DNA of 64,000 nt from Acinetobacter sp. WCHAc010034 (GTDB taxonomy: Bacteria; Pseudomonadota; Gammaproteobacteria; Pseudomonadales; Moraxellaceae), in NCBI RefSeq assembly GCF_001696615.3, contig NZ_CP032279.1, forward strand, positions 2,914,001-2,978,000, read 5' to 3'. The position numbers and the translations under genes were made by a program. Numbering within the stretch: position 1 is the stretch's first letter; every line of letters begins with the position of its first letter. The notes below the pieces were generated by a model, which worked only from the letters and a program-made list of their open reading frames with translations, did not search any database and had not been told where the DNA came from. Shown here in pieces: positions 9,195-19,165 of this stretch.

Positions 9195-10172
9195 TTATTG
9201 AATTCGGTGCAGCGCCAGCTTGGCCAAATTACTCAAAGCTTGGCGGTACTCACTGTCCGGCAGCGCCTGCAGGGCTGCAAGCGCGGCGTCGGTTTCTTCG
9301 GTAGCGCGCTGGCTGCAGTAGTCTAAAGCGCCGGAAGTCTGAACAATGGAAATCACGCGCTCCAGATCGGCGGTGCCGCCCGTCGCAATGCTGCGGCGGA
9401 TCACCGCATGGTCTTCGCCGGCGGTGTTTTTCAATGCAGAGATTAAAGGCAAAGTCGGCTTGCCTTCCATTAAATCATCGCCGATATTTTTACCTAATGT
9501 TTCAGCGTCGGAGGTGTAGTCCAGAATGTCATCAATAATCTGAAAGGCGTTGCCGAAATGGCCGGCAAATTTGCGCAGCGGTTCGCGGTACTCCGGCTTG
9601 CCGGATAAAATCGCCGCGCCTTCAGTCGCCAGCTCAAACAGGCGCGAGGTTTTGCCGTGAATAATGTCTAAATAGGTTTGCTCTGTGGTTTCAGGCTGAT
9701 GCTGCGACTGCAGCTGCAGCACTTCGCCTTCGGCGATTTCGCAGGTGCCGGTTGAAAAGTCCTTCAGCAGGGCCATGCTGTCCAGATCGACCAGCAGGTC
9801 AAAAGAGCGCGAGATCAGGAAGTCGCCGACCAGCACCGCAGTCTGGTTGTTCCAGGTTGCATTGGCGGTCGGGCGGCCGCGGCGCAGGCCGGATTCATCG
9901 ACCACGTCGTCATGCACCAGCGTTGCGGTATGCAGCATTTCAATGATGGCTGCCAGCTTGCGGTGCTTGTCCAAATCTTCCGCGCCGCAGGCCTTGGCTG
10001 CCAGCAGGCACATGATTGGGCGCATGCGCTTGCCGCCGGCCTCCACCACATGCTTGCTGACCGCCATAACCAGCGCGACTTTTGAGGTGATTCCTTCGTT
10101 GATAAATGTGTCCATCGCGGCAAAGTCAGTAGCAACAGGAGCGAGAACGTCTTGCTTAAAATCGATGGTCAT
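9195..10172 (-). CDS. ispB: Octaprenyl/polyprenyl diphosphate synthase
   Basis: Trans-polyprenyl diphosphate synthase (325 aa) that elongates farnesyl diphosphate with isopentenyl diphosphate to make the ubiquinone side chain. The two Asp-rich motifs are complete: DDVVD at residues 88-92 and DDILD at 214-218, together with the GGKRMRP substrate motif at residues 47-52. Length equals that of E. coli IspB (323 aa). It is divergent from rplU-rpmA, the conserved proteobacterial ispB/rplU/rpmA arrangement. Confidence 0.95.
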   Translation of the reverse strand: MTIDFKQDVLAPVATDFAAMDTFINEGITSKVALVMAVSKHVVEAGGKRMRPIMCLLAAKACGAEDLDKHRKLAAIIEMLHTATLVHDDVVDESGLRRGRPTANATWNNQTAVLVGDFLISRSFDLLVDLDSMALLKDFSTGTCEIAEGEVLQLQSQHQPETTEQTYLDIIHGKTSRLFELATEGAAILSGKPEYREPLRKFAGHFGNAFQIIDDILDYTSDAETLGKNIGDDLMEGKPTLPLISALKNTAGEDHAVIRRSIATGGTADLERVISIVQTSGALDYCSQRATEETDAALAALQALPDSEYRQALSNLAKLALHRIQ

Positions 10173-10501
10173 GTGAAGAAAAACCTCAGTAATCTTGAAT
10201 TGCTGCCGTAGTTTAGCAATTTGACATAATAATTGCAGAAAAGAAGCCAGGCGGCTGATTTAAAATTAACTGCTCATTTCAAATCGGCGCGCAGGCCCTG
10301 ATCTTCCCGTGCGGAAACGAACTGCATGGCAGTTCAAGCCGGCATTTTGCCATTAACATAAAGCCTATAGTAGCGAATTGATTTTAAAAATCTATTTGAA
10401 TTTTTGAAAGCCGTATAATCGGCAGGCATCCGCCGGCTCAGGCCGGGGAGCGCCGCCTGTTAAGCAATGGCTGCTTCTCGATAATATTTTGTGCAAATGG
10501 C

Positions 10502-10530
10502 TTGTTGTTTGGCGGTTTATCGCTTAAAAT
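10502..10530 (+). promoter_or_regulatory. Candidate sigma-70 promoter for rplU-rpmA
   Basis: TTGTTG (10502-10507), a 17-bp spacer and TAAAAT (10525-10530), about 90 bp before the rplU start. A separate TATAAT at 10414-10419 has no good -35 box. The 448-bp ispB-rplU gap otherwise holds a small GC-rich hairpin near 10430-10460 and no gene. Confidence 0.45.
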
Positions 10531-10620
10531 CCTTGCCCTTGTATAACCCCAGTGGCGGTCGTATTAAGATCGGTATATTCCTTTACCGGCACGGCGACAC
10601 GGGCATGTTTGGAGTACGTT

Positions 10621-10932
10621 ATGTACGCAGTTATCCAAAGCGGTGGTAAACAGCACCGTGTAGTTGAGGGTGAAACCCTTAAAGTAGAATTATTGAAAGC
10701 TGAAACTGGCTCAACAATTACGTTTGATGACGTGTTGATGCTGGTTAACGGTGAAAGCATTCAAATCGGTGCTCCAGTTGTTGCTGGCGCTACTGTAACT
10801 GCTGAAGTAGTTAGCCATGGTCGTCACGACAAAATCCGCATCATCAAAATGCGCCGTCGTAAGCACTATCGTAAACAACAAGGTCACCGTCAATGGTTCA
10901 CTGAGTTGAAAATTACAGCTATTTCAGGCTAA
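10621..10932 (+). CDS. rplU: 50S ribosomal protein L21
   Basis: Ribosomal protein L21 (103 aa), a 23S rRNA-binding component of the large subunit. It starts [14 protein letters not shown], the family's invariant N terminus, and has the basic [13 protein letters not shown] stretch near residues 78-90. The ATG at 10621 is preceded by GGAG seven bases upstream. An in-frame GTG at 10552 would add 23 non-conserved residues and is rejected. Codon use is visibly that of a highly expressed gene (GTT, GGT, CGT, AAA) compared with the GC-rich third positions of most neighbours. Cotranscribed with rpmA. Confidence 0.97.
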   Translation: MYAVIQSGGKQHRVVEGETLKVELLKAETGSTITFDDVLMLVNGESIQIGAPVVAGATVTAEVVSHGRHDKIRIIKMRRRKHYRKQQGHRQWFTELKITAISG

Positions 10933-10951
10933 TTACGAGGAGTAAATAGAC

Positions 10952-11206
10952 ATGGCAACTAAAAAAGCCGGTGGTTCGACTAAGAACGGTCGTGACTCAA
11001 ATCCTAAGATGTTAGGTGTTAAAATGTACGGTGGTCAAGCTGTGACTGCTGGCAACATTATCGTTCGTCAACGTGGTACAGAATTCCACGCTGGTGCAAA
11101 CGTAGGTATGGGCCGTGACCATACTTTGTTCGCTACCGCTGACGGCGTGATCAAATTCGAAGTGAAAGGCCAGTTCGGTCGCCGCTACGTATCTGTTGAA
11201 GTTTAA
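10952..11206 (+). CDS. rpmA: 50S ribosomal protein L27
   Basis: Ribosomal protein L27 (84 aa), whose N terminus reaches the peptidyl-transferase centre. Begins [16 protein letters not shown] and contains [26 protein letters not shown], all diagnostic. There is no Firmicutes-type N-terminal extension needing cleavage. It follows rplU by 19 bp with AGGAG upstream and is closed by a strong terminator at 11217-11247. Confidence 0.98.
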   Translation: MATKKAGGSTKNGRDSNPKMLGVKMYGGQAVTAGNIIVRQRGTEFHAGANVGMGRDHTLFATADGVIKFEVKGQFGRRYVSVEV

Positions 11207-11216
11207 GCTTCAGTAG

Positions 11217-11247
11217 AAAAAAGCCCGCAAATTTTGCGGGTTTTTTT
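11217..11247 (+). terminator. Intrinsic terminator of rplU-rpmA
   Basis: AAGCCCGCAA paired with TTTGCGGGTT, followed by a run of seven T. Confidence 0.85.
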
Positions 11248-11361
11248 ATGCCTGCTGAATAGTCAGGCCTGCATTTGCCTTGCAATTTTGCCGGAAAATT
11301 GATTGAAAAATAGCGTATTTTATTGAAACATTGCCTAATAATTAATCACATCTTCATATTT

Positions 11362-11383
11362 AAATGTGATTTACATCACGTTT
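11362..11383. promoter_or_regulatory. CRP/Vfr-like operator upstream of the autotransporter gene
   Basis: AAATGTGA-N6-TCACGTTT agrees with the E. coli CRP consensus (AAATGTGA-N6-TCACATTT) at all but one outer position. Its left half is also shared by a second inverted repeat, AATCACAT (11344-11351) with ATGTGATT (11364-11371). It lies about 50 bp before the start codon and near or just downstream of a possible -10, which would fit repression or fine tuning. Confidence 0.55.
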
Positions 11384-11430
11384 TTATCGGAGTGTAATGA
11401 AGGAGAAGTAGAAGAAGAAAGGGCACGGAC

Positions 11431-12486
11431 ATGAATAAAATATTAAAAAATATTTTGAGTAATACCTGCTGCAATCTGGCCAGCCTTTCCGGCAATCAGC
11501 AAAAATTTATACTCAGCCATGGATTGCCTGCAGCCAATGCTGCAGATCAAGCGCTCTGCGCTTCTCCGCAAGCAGTTCGCAAAAAAATGCTGGTGGAACT
11601 GCTGCTGCTCAGCGCGTTGCTGGTCGTCAGCGGCGGCGCCTGGGCCGGCAGCGCCAGCCATGCATCAGCTTCAGGCCAGCATGGCCATAGCAATGGCGGG
11701 AACGGGGGCGGCCATTCCGGCCAGCAAGGCGCTAAGGGCAATAATCCCTATATTGACATTGAATCCAGCCGGCAGGGCGCAGCGCCCAGGCCGGATGCAG
11801 ACGGGCAGGATGCGGCGGTTATAGGCGCCGGCACAGAGGTGTCTGGAGATCAGTCTATCGGCGCCGGCGTGAACAATAAGGTTTCAGGCCATAACTCTGG
11901 CGCAGTCGGCAGCAATAACCAAGTCAGCGGCGGCAATACTTATGTGCTGGGCGGCAGTGTCATCACAGCCGCCGGCAATGCTGTGGTGCTGGGCAATGGC
12001 TCCAGCTCAGACCGTGACGGCACGGTTTCGGTCGGTTCTGCCAATGCGGAGCGGCAGATTGTCTATGTGGCGGCGGGTGTGCAGGATACCGACGCAGTCA
12101 ATCTGGCGCAGCTGCGCCAGGCGGATCTGAATCTGCTGAATGACGCCAGAGCCTATACCAATCAGCATGGAACACAGATTTTGAGCCAGGCCAACAGCTA
12201 TACCAATAGCCGGGTGGAAGATCTGAACCGCGATCTGGATCATCTGGAGGACAGCGCCTATGCTGCGGTGGCATCCAGCATCGCCATTGCCTCCCTGCCG
12301 CAGCCGACCGATGCCGGCTACAGCATGTTCAGCTTTGGCGTGGGCGCATGGGAAAACCAGCAAGGCTTTGCGGCGGGCTTCAGCGGCGTCACCGGCAGCA
12401 ATAAATTTGTATATAAAGTTGCAGCCACAGCCAATACCGAAGGGGACTTTGGCGGAGGCGCGTCTGTCGGCTGGCAGTGGAAATAA
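11431..12486 (+). CDS. Short trimeric autotransporter adhesin (YadA-like)
   Basis: Surface-exposed trimeric autotransporter of only 351 aa; family members are usually much longer. It has an extended N-terminal signal region (about 72 residues, MNKI start, hydrophobic core at about 54-69, cleavage after AWA). A Gly/Asn/His-rich linker follows, then YadA-type head repeats (GAGTEVSGDQSIGAG, NSGAVGSNNQVSGGN, GNAVVLGNGSS). Next are a neck with the DAVNLAQLRQ signature, a short coiled-coil stalk, and a YadA anchor domain of about 75 residues starting at AAVASSIAIASLPQP. Adhesive function is inferred from the family. The rare stretch of two N-terminal Cys (13-14) is odd. Possible CRP/Vfr control is suggested by the site at 11362. 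Confidence 0.82.
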   Translation: MNKILKNILSNTCCNLASLSGNQQKFILSHGLPAANAADQALCASPQAVRKKMLVELLLLSALLVVSGGAWAGSASHASASGQHGHSNGGNGGGHSGQQGAKGNNPYIDIESSRQGAAPRPDADGQDAAVIGAGTEVSGDQSIGAGVNNKVSGHNSGAVGSNNQVSGGNTYVLGGSVITAAGNAVVLGNGSSSDRDGTVSVGSANAERQIVYVAAGVQDTDAVNLAQLRQADLNLLNDARAYTNQHGTQILSQANSYTNSRVEDLNRDLDHLEDSAYAAVASSIAIASLPQPTDAGYSMFSFGVGAWENQQGFAAGFSGVTGSNKFVYKVAATANTEGDFGGGASVGWQWK

Positions 12487-12507
12487 TCCAGCCCTGCGCT
12501 TTTAAAC

Positions 12508-12538
12508 GGAAAGCGCCTGCGCTGGTCAGGCGCTTTCC
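12508..12538 (+). terminator. Hairpin after the autotransporter gene
   Basis: GGAAAGCGCCTG (12508-12519) pairs perfectly with CAGGCGCTTTCC (12527-12538). There is no long T run, so termination is likely but not certain. Confidence 0.55.
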
Positions 12539-12697
12539 TGCATCATGCGGGCCTCTCCATCATGATGAATGAAAATCTGCATTCTGCATTAATAACAATA
12601 CAAAACTTATTGTTTTCATTCATGTTGGCCTTAAAAATTGGTTTAAGATGGGCTATCTGACAAATTGCGATGATGCAAATAAAAAAGGTGAATTTAT

Positions 12698-13393
12698 ATG
12701 AATAAGCTTCGTCAAGCCATGTGCGCCGTGGCATTGGGTGCGGCGGCGCTGGCGCCTGTGATGAGCTCAGCTGTTTATGCGGCCCCGGCGCCAGCATCGG
12801 AGCAGCAGGCGACTTCAAGCCTGGTTCGGCAGCTCAGCGGCGTAAAAAGCTTTACGGCGAATTTTGAGCAGACGACGAAAGTCAGCAGCGGCAAGGCGGT
12901 TCAGAAAAAAGGCTTGTCGGCTCAGCATATGAATCAGACATTTAAAGGGGTTATGAAGGTTGAGCGTCCGGGAAAATTCTTCTGGGAAACCGCCAGCCTG
13001 TCCAAGCAGACCATTGTAACTTCGGGGAAAACGGTCTGGATTTATGATCCGGACCTGCAGCAGGCGGTGCGCCAAAGCCTGGATGATCAGGTCGCAAATA
13101 CTCCGGCGCTGCTGCTTTCAGGCAATACCAGCCAGATCATGAAATCTTACCGCGTGACTCAGCCGGACAAGACCAAGACCTACTATACGCTTTACCCTAA
13201 AGCGGGCGACGGCGCATTCCAGAGCTTGACCATCAGCTTTGGCGCCAATAAAGCGCCGGCGCTGATGATTCTTGCAGACTCATTGGGCCAAACCACCTAT
13301 GTGCGCTTCAATAATGTGAAAGTCAATGCGTCAATTCCGGCCTCCACGTTTAATTTTGCGCCGCCTAAAGGCACAGATATTATTGATCAGTAA
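12698..13393 (+). CDS. lolA: Outer-membrane lipoprotein chaperone LolA
   Basis: Periplasmic carrier (231 aa) that takes mature lipoproteins from LolCDE and hands them to LolB, which is encoded at 41337. A signal peptide with cleavage around AVYA-A at residues 28-29 is followed by the LolA domain: SGVKSFTANFEQTT, then ERPGKFFWET, and VWIYDPDLQQAV in the lipid-binding half-barrel. The Lys/Ser-rich loop near residues 65-80 is a little longer than in E. coli. ATG at 12698 follows AAAGGTGAA. Confidence 0.93.
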   Translation: MNKLRQAMCAVALGAAALAPVMSSAVYAAPAPASEQQATSSLVRQLSGVKSFTANFEQTTKVSSGKAVQKKGLSAQHMNQTFKGVMKVERPGKFFWETASLSKQTIVTSGKTVWIYDPDLQQAVRQSLDDQVANTPALLLSGNTSQIMKSYRVTQPDKTKTYYTLYPKAGDGAFQSLTISFGANKAPALMILADSLGQTTYVRFNNVKVNASIPASTFNFAPPKGTDIIDQ

Positions 13394-13441
13394 AAAAAAC
13401 CTCACTGAAAAAATCAGCAGCTGCAAATGCGGCTGCTGGGC

Positions 13442-13464
13442 GCAGGCTTAGGCCTGCTTTTTTG
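13442..13464 (+). terminator. Intrinsic terminator after lolA
   Basis: GCAGGC-TTAG-GCCTGC followed by six T. A weaker GCAGC/GCTGC hairpin lies just before it. Confidence 0.7.
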
Positions 13465-13580
13465 CGCCCAGACAGCCTGCGCCGAAGCCCGCGGGATACA
13501 TTCGGTAATGTTATCAGCCCTATGGAGTGCGTATAGTGTGAGGGTTAAAATGTTTGCGGTACGGCGCTAGGGGTTCTGGG

Positions 13581-14375
13581 ATGAAAAAAAATTACGTTAA
13601 TGCATGGGCATCGGCCGCAGCGGCGGTAATTTCATTAAGCGCACTGACGGCATGCCAGCCAAGAAATGAGCCGGTTCAGGACAGGCAGAACAGCGCGCAG
13701 GCGCAAACGGCCAAAGCGGAAAGCATCCCGCTGATTCAGTCAAAATCTGTGCCGATGAAGCTGGCCAAGCCGGAAGCCTGCGATGCCCAAGGCTGCACGC
13801 AGTATTCCATTCAAACCGTGGAAACCAATGTCGGCTGGATTAATCAGTACTTTGCCGAGCGCATTGAAAAAGCCGATCCAGTCGCGTTTTCCAGCGCGCC
13901 CAATCAGAAAGTGGATTTGTCTGAAGGCTCGGCAGCCGGCCTCAGCCAAAGCACAACAGCGGTGCGCTATATCAGCCAATGGGGGCATATGGCGGCGTTT
14001 GCCCTGGAAAGCTACAGCTATTCTGCGGGCGCGGCGCACGGCATGCAGCACGTGGAATATGTCAACTTTGACCTGAAAGCCAAAAAGCGCCTGGCCTTGC
14101 AGGATGTGCTGCTGAAAGGCGCCGAAGCCAAAGTGCTGGACAGCCTGTTTGACGCCAACGCGATGTGGCTGGCCAGCCATGACATTGACCGCGCGAAGCT
14201 GCAGCTCAGCGACAACTTCTACTATGGCGCCAGCGGCATCGTCTTTGTTTATCCGCTGTATGAATTGGCCAGCTATGCCGAAGGCATGCCGGAACTCAAG
14301 CTGCCGTACCAGATGGCGAAAGGCCTGTTCAAGCCGGAATATTTGCCGAATTTGCCGAACTATGAAAATAAGTAA
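13581..14375 (+). CDS. RsiV/DUF3298-type periplasmic lipoprotein
   Basis: A 264-aa lipoprotein with signal peptide and lipobox LTAC. The mature part carries a DUF4163-like region followed by a DUF3298 domain (AAGLSQSTTAVRYISQWGHMAAFALESYSYSAGAAHG and the later LSDNFYYGASGIVFVYPLYELASYAEG), as in RsiV and PdaC relatives. The cellular role is unknown; no sigma factor is nearby, so an anti-sigma role as in Bacillus RsiV is not supported. Start at ATG 13581, which directly gives a good signal peptide; an upstream in-frame start at 13554 adds nine residues that spoil it. Confidence 0.75.
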   Translation: MKKNYVNAWASAAAAVISLSALTACQPRNEPVQDRQNSAQAQTAKAESIPLIQSKSVPMKLAKPEACDAQGCTQYSIQTVETNVGWINQYFAERIEKADPVAFSSAPNQKVDLSEGSAAGLSQSTTAVRYISQWGHMAAFALESYSYSAGAAHGMQHVEYVNFDLKAKKRLALQDVLLKGAEAKVLDSLFDANAMWLASHDIDRAKLQLSDNFYYGASGIVFVYPLYELASYAEGMPELKLPYQMAKGLFKPEYLPNLPNYENK

Positions 14376-14410
14376 TTTTGCGTAAATCTTCAGCTTTATT
14401 GCTTTAATAA

Positions 14411-14438
14411 GGCGCAGCTGCAAGCGCGGCTGCTGTAT
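14411..14438 (+). terminator. Possible terminator after the DUF3298 lipoprotein
   Basis: CAGCTGC and the following GCGGCTGCTG form a hairpin with a T run after it. Confidence 0.5.
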
Positions 14439-14489
14439 TTTTTACGGTTAAGAGCTTACACTATAGCCAGTTTTTTTCTTTGCAAATGA

Positions 14490-15767
<1,278 letters not shown>

Positions 15768-15843
15768 TTAAAACCGATATACAGCGCAATTTTGTGCACG
15801 ATAATTGCTTAAGACAGTCAGAACAAACTCATTGAGGTAGCCC

Positions 15844-17220
15844 GTGGATATCTTTCCAATCTCTTTAAAGCTGCAGCAGCAGCCGTGTCTGATTGTCGGC
15901 GGCGGCCATATTGCCCGCCGCAAAGCCGCCTTGCTGGCCAAAGCCGGCGCAGTCATTGATGTGATTGCGCCTGAAATTGACAGCGGCCTGCTGGAGATTG
16001 TGCAGCAAAGCCGGGGGCAGTACCTGCAGGCGCCGTTCAGCGCGGAAATTCAGTTCCGCCCTTACCGGCTGGTGATCGCCGCCACAGACGACAAAGCGGT
16101 CAATCAGGCGGTTTTCGCTGCCTGTGAAGCTGAAAATGTCCTGGTCAACAGCGTGGATGATCCGCCACACTGCCGCTTTATGGTTCCTGCGATTATTGAC
16201 CGCTCTCCGCTGGTGGTGTCTATTGCCACCAACGGCGCTTCGCCGGTTCTGTCGCGTCAAATCCGCACCCAGCTTGAAGCCAGCATTCCGCACGGCATGG
16301 GCAAGCTGGCCGATTTTTCAGGAAAATGGCGCGCAGCGGTGAAAGCGAAAATCGCCAATCCGGATGAGCGCCGCATCTTCTGGGAAGAGCTGTACGCCAG
16401 TCCGCTGAAAGAGCAGGTCTTTCATGGCAATACTGCAGAAGCGGACCGCCTGATAGAGCAGGCGCTGCTTGACTGGCAGCCGCCTAAAGGCGAGGTCTAT
16501 CTGGTCGGCGCCGGGCCGGGCGATCCGGAGTTGCTGACACTGAAAGCCTTGCGCCTGATGCAGCAGGCCGATGTAGTGATTTATGACCGCCTGGTGTCGC
16601 AGCCGATTTTGGAGCTTTGCCGCCGCGATGCGGAAAAAATCTATGTCGGCAAGGCGCGCTCCAACCACGCTGTGCCGCAAGAAGGCATTAATGCGCTGCT
16701 GGTGAAATGCGCGCAGGAAGGCAAGCGGGTCTGCCGCTTAAAAGGCGGCGATCCGTTTATCTTTGGGCGCGGCGGCGAAGAAATTCAGGAGCTGTTTGCT
16801 GCCGGCGTGGCCTTTCAGGTGGTGCCGGGCATTACCGCAGCTTCAGGCTGTTCGGCCTATGCCGGCATCCCTTTAACCCACCGCGATTATGCGCAAAGCG
16901 TGCGCTTCCTGACCGGGCATTTAAAGGAAGGCTCGCCTGAGCTGCCGTGGAGCGAACTGGTCTATCAAAATCAGACCCTTGTTCTATACATGGGGCTGGT
17001 TGGGCTGGAAAAAATCTGCGCGCAGCTGATTGCGCATGGCCAGCGCCCGGATATGCCGGTTGCGCTGATTTCCAAAGGCACCACGCCGGAACAGAAAGTT
17101 GTCGTCGGCACTTTGGCGGATATAGCCTCCAAAGTGTCAGCGCATCAAATACAGGCGCCGACATTGACCATTATTGGCGATGTGGTCAGCTTGCGTGAAC
17201 AATTGCAGTGGCAAGACTGA
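15844..17220 (+). CDS. cysG: Siroheme synthase CysG (trifunctional)
   Basis: Fusion enzyme (458 aa) making siroheme from uroporphyrinogen III for sulfite and nitrite reductases. The N-terminal half is the NAD-dependent precorrin-2 dehydrogenase/ferrochelatase, with a Rossmann motif LIVGGGHIARRKAAL near residue 17. The C-terminal half is the SAM-dependent uroporphyrinogen methyltransferase, with LVGAGPGDPELLTLKAL, GGDPFIFGRGGEE and VPGITAASGCSAYAGIPLTHR. GTG start at 15844, supported by GAGGTAG six bases upstream. Length matches E. coli CysG (457 aa). Confidence 0.96.
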   Translation: MDIFPISLKLQQQPCLIVGGGHIARRKAALLAKAGAVIDVIAPEIDSGLLEIVQQSRGQYLQAPFSAEIQFRPYRLVIAATDDKAVNQAVFAACEAENVLVNSVDDPPHCRFMVPAIIDRSPLVVSIATNGASPVLSRQIRTQLEASIPHGMGKLADFSGKWRAAVKAKIANPDERRIFWEELYASPLKEQVFHGNTAEADRLIEQALLDWQPPKGEVYLVGAGPGDPELLTLKALRLMQQADVVIYDRLVSQPILELCRRDAEKIYVGKARSNHAVPQEGINALLVKCAQEGKRVCRLKGGDPFIFGRGGEEIQELFAAGVAFQVVPGITAASGCSAYAGIPLTHRDYAQSVRFLTGHLKEGSPELPWSELVYQNQTLVLYMGLVGLEKICAQLIAHGQRPDMPVALISKGTTPEQKVVVGTLADIASKVSAHQIQAPTLTIIGDVVSLREQLQWQD

Positions 17221-17255
17221 AGCAGTCGGCCGCGTTGAAAGAGTAGAGAAAAGCT

Positions 17256-17735
17256 GTGATCCATGTTGTTTTATACGAGCCGGAAATTCCTGCAAATACA
17301 GGGAATATCATTCGGCTATGCGCAAATACAGGCGCACAGCTGCATCTGGTCAAGCCGCTGGGCTTTGAGCTGGACGATAAAAAGCTGCGCCGCGCCGGCC
17401 TGGATTACCATGAGTGGGCGCGCATGCAGATCTGGGAAACACTGGAAGAATGCCTTGCAGATTTGGTGTCTAAAGGCGTTGATGTGAATGCGGTATATCC
17501 TTTAACCACCAAAGGCGAAGCCACTCCGCACACTTCAGATTTGAACCGTCCGGTGGCTCTGCTGATGGGGCCGGAAACCCGCGGCCTGCCGGAAAGTGTG
17601 CGCATGCTGTTTCCCGCGGCGCACTGGATCCGCTTGCCGATGGCGCCGAATTCGCGCAGCCTGAACCTGTCGAATGCGACAGCGGTAATTTTGTATGAAG
17701 CATGGCGCCAGCAGGGCTTTAAGGAACTGGCATAG
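17256..17735 (+). CDS. trmL: tRNA (cytidine/uridine-34 2'-O)-methyltransferase
   Basis: SPOUT-class methyltransferase (159 aa) that methylates the wobble ribose of tRNA-Leu isoacceptors using SAM. It carries the trefoil-knot motifs: PANTGNIIRLCANTGA near the N terminus, LLMGPETRGLP (about 105-115), and NLSNATAVILYEAWRQ near the end. GTG start, 35 bp after cysG on the same strand, so cotranscription is possible. A weak GC hairpin with a T run lies at about 17760-17782. Confidence 0.92.
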   Translation: MIHVVLYEPEIPANTGNIIRLCANTGAQLHLVKPLGFELDDKKLRRAGLDYHEWARMQIWETLEECLADLVSKGVDVNAVYPLTTKGEATPHTSDLNRPVALLMGPETRGLPESVRMLFPAAHWIRLPMAPNSRSLNLSNATAVILYEAWRQQGFKELA

Positions 17736-17901
17736 GCGCGCAGAGGCCGCATGCAGCAGCCGCTCAGCAGGGCGGTTTTTTTCTGCCCGAAGCGCTGGTT
17801 CATGGCAATTTTTTGTAAATTCGCGGGCTAAGTGCTTCTGAATGCAGGATAAACTGTGTATAACCGAATCAGCAAAGCTAGAAAAAAGAGGCAGCTGACG
17901 T

Positions 17902-18348
17902 TTGAACCGTTTAAAGACTTATCTGCTATGGCTCCCGCTTTTGGCAGTATTAATTTCTGCGCCGTGCTGGGCTGATGAGGGCGCCGCGATGCCGGCAGCT
18001 GTTGTGGAGCCTGTGCAGCCGCTGAGCAAGGCGGAAATTCAGCAGGGGATGGCTGAACTGCAGCAGCGCCAGAATCAGCGCATAGAAGAGTGGGGCAAGA
18101 CCCTGAAGCCTGATGATTTTGAATGGGGCTGGTTTGGCCGGCAGCTGAAAAAGCCGAAACGCCAGGAAGTCTGCGGGCTGTATCAGGGCTTGATTGATGA
18201 AACCTACAGTCTGGCGCAGCAGAATAAAAGCCGTTTGCCGGCAGCCGATCAGCAGCAGCTGGAAAACCGGAGCTTATTCATTCAAAGTCTGGGCTATAAG
18301 GATAATATTGTGGATACCCGGATGGGCTTTAACTGCCGCATACGCTAA
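17902..18348 (+). CDS. Small secreted protein of unknown function
   Basis: I do not recognise a named family. The 148-aa product has a clear Sec signal peptide (residues 1 to about 24, cleavage after CWA), then a Gln/Glu-rich helical segment with KAEIQQGMAELQQRQNQRIEEW, and a compact C-terminal part with two Cys (QEVCGLYQG and MGFNCRIR) that could form a disulphide in the periplasm. Start codon TTG at 17902, supported by AGAGGCAG upstream. It ends just before a terminator that has been split by MITE copy 3. Confidence 0.65.
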   Translation: MNRLKTYLLWLPLLAVLISAPCWADEGAAMPAAVVEPVQPLSKAEIQQGMAELQQRQNQRIEEWGKTLKPDDFEWGWFGRQLKKPKRQEVCGLYQGLIDETYSLAQQNKSRLPAADQQQLENRSLFIQSLGYKDNIVDTRMGFNCRIR

Positions 18349-18376
18349 GCGTGGCCGCCGGCGTTCATTAAAAGGC

Positions 18377-18696
18377 GCAGCTGGCGTAATGCTGATCAGT
18401 TAAGGAGTTTCGCAGTAAACTTCTTAACTTTTTTGGGCTATTCACGACGGAGTCTTACCGTTTTAAATTGATTTTTTGGAGCTCGTTTTGTTCTTTTGTT
18501 TCGCCAAAAGAACCAAAAGCATTTGTCATCCGCGAAACCTGTTCACTTTCTGCACTTAAATAACTTTGTTGCAAAAACAGTCCATTTCAAAGACCATATA
18601 GGTTGCGGATGACACTTCCGCGTATCAAACAATCTCGCAAGTTTCAAAAAGAAAAAGCCAGTCAGTTTCTTAACTGACTGGCATTAGAAACTGGCG
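18377..18696. repeat. MITE copy 3 (element 18387-18686) inside a bidirectional terminator
   Basis: The 300-bp element starts TAATGCTGATCAGTTAAG and its other end, read inward, is TAATGCCAGTCAGTTAAG. Flanks are imperfect 10-bp direct repeats, GCAGCTGGCG (18377-18386) and GAAACTGGCG (18687-18696), 8 of 10 identical. Joining the flanks gives AAAAGGCGC-AGCTG-GCGCCTTTT, a terminator between two converging genes. The right end holds a hairpin GCCAGTCAGTT/AACTGACTGGC. The interior contains an inverted pair GTCATCCGC (18525-18533) and GCGGATGAC (18605-18613) and no gene, and differs from copies 1 and 2. Confidence 0.72.
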
Positions 18697-18737
18697 CCTT
18701 TTTGCATTTGCATTATTTAAGCACTGCGCAGGCCATT

Positions 18738-19112
18738 TTATGTGTTTTGCAGTACATCATACTGATGCTGCGCATCCAGAACCCGGCTCATATTGCCTTC
18801 AGCCCAGAGCTTGAACTGAAAAGCTGTTTCGGCCAGTTCTTCACCCAGCGCGGTTAATGCATATTCTACTTTGATCGGGCGGGTGTCCAGCGCTGTGCGG
18901 CTGATAAAGCCGTCACGCTCCAGCATTTTCAGCTTCTGCGACAGCACTTTCGGTGAAATATTGATAATGAGCTTTTTCAGTGAATTGAAATGCTGCGGCT
19001 GGTTTTTTAAGGTGTCTAAAATATACAGCACCCACTTATCGGCCATATTTTCAAAGAAAAGCCGCGATGGGCAGCGGGGGTGGTAAATATTATAAGCGGC
19101 GGTTGTCTGCAT
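18738..19112 (-). CDS. HxlR-family transcriptional regulator
   Basis: A 124-aa winged-helix regulator of the HxlR/MarR-like type, usually a small dimer that controls a divergent oxidoreductase gene in response to electrophiles or quinones. The N-terminal CPSRLFFENMADKWVLYILDTLKN and the wing region SPKVLSQKLKMLERDGFISR...EYALTALGEEL are characteristic; the Cys at residue 14 aligns with the redox-sensing Cys of several HxlR proteins. Divergent from the flavodoxin-like gene at 19248, with a palindrome between them at 19166-19181 that is a likely binding site. Confidence 0.85.
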   Translation of the reverse strand: MQTTAAYNIYHPRCPSRLFFENMADKWVLYILDTLKNQPQHFNSLKKLIINISPKVLSQKLKMLERDGFISRTALDTRPIKVEYALTALGEELAETAFQFKLWAEGNMSRVLDAQHQYDVLQNT

Positions 19113-19165
19113 GGCGGCTTCCGGTGTAGGTGTTTTGAAGCATAGCAGAAATGGCTGCCTGAATA

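Noticed and set aside
13740..14423. Long minus-strand ORF (227 codons) over the DUF3298 lipoprotein gene
   Set aside because: Antisense shadow of a well-supported gene with signal peptide and family match.
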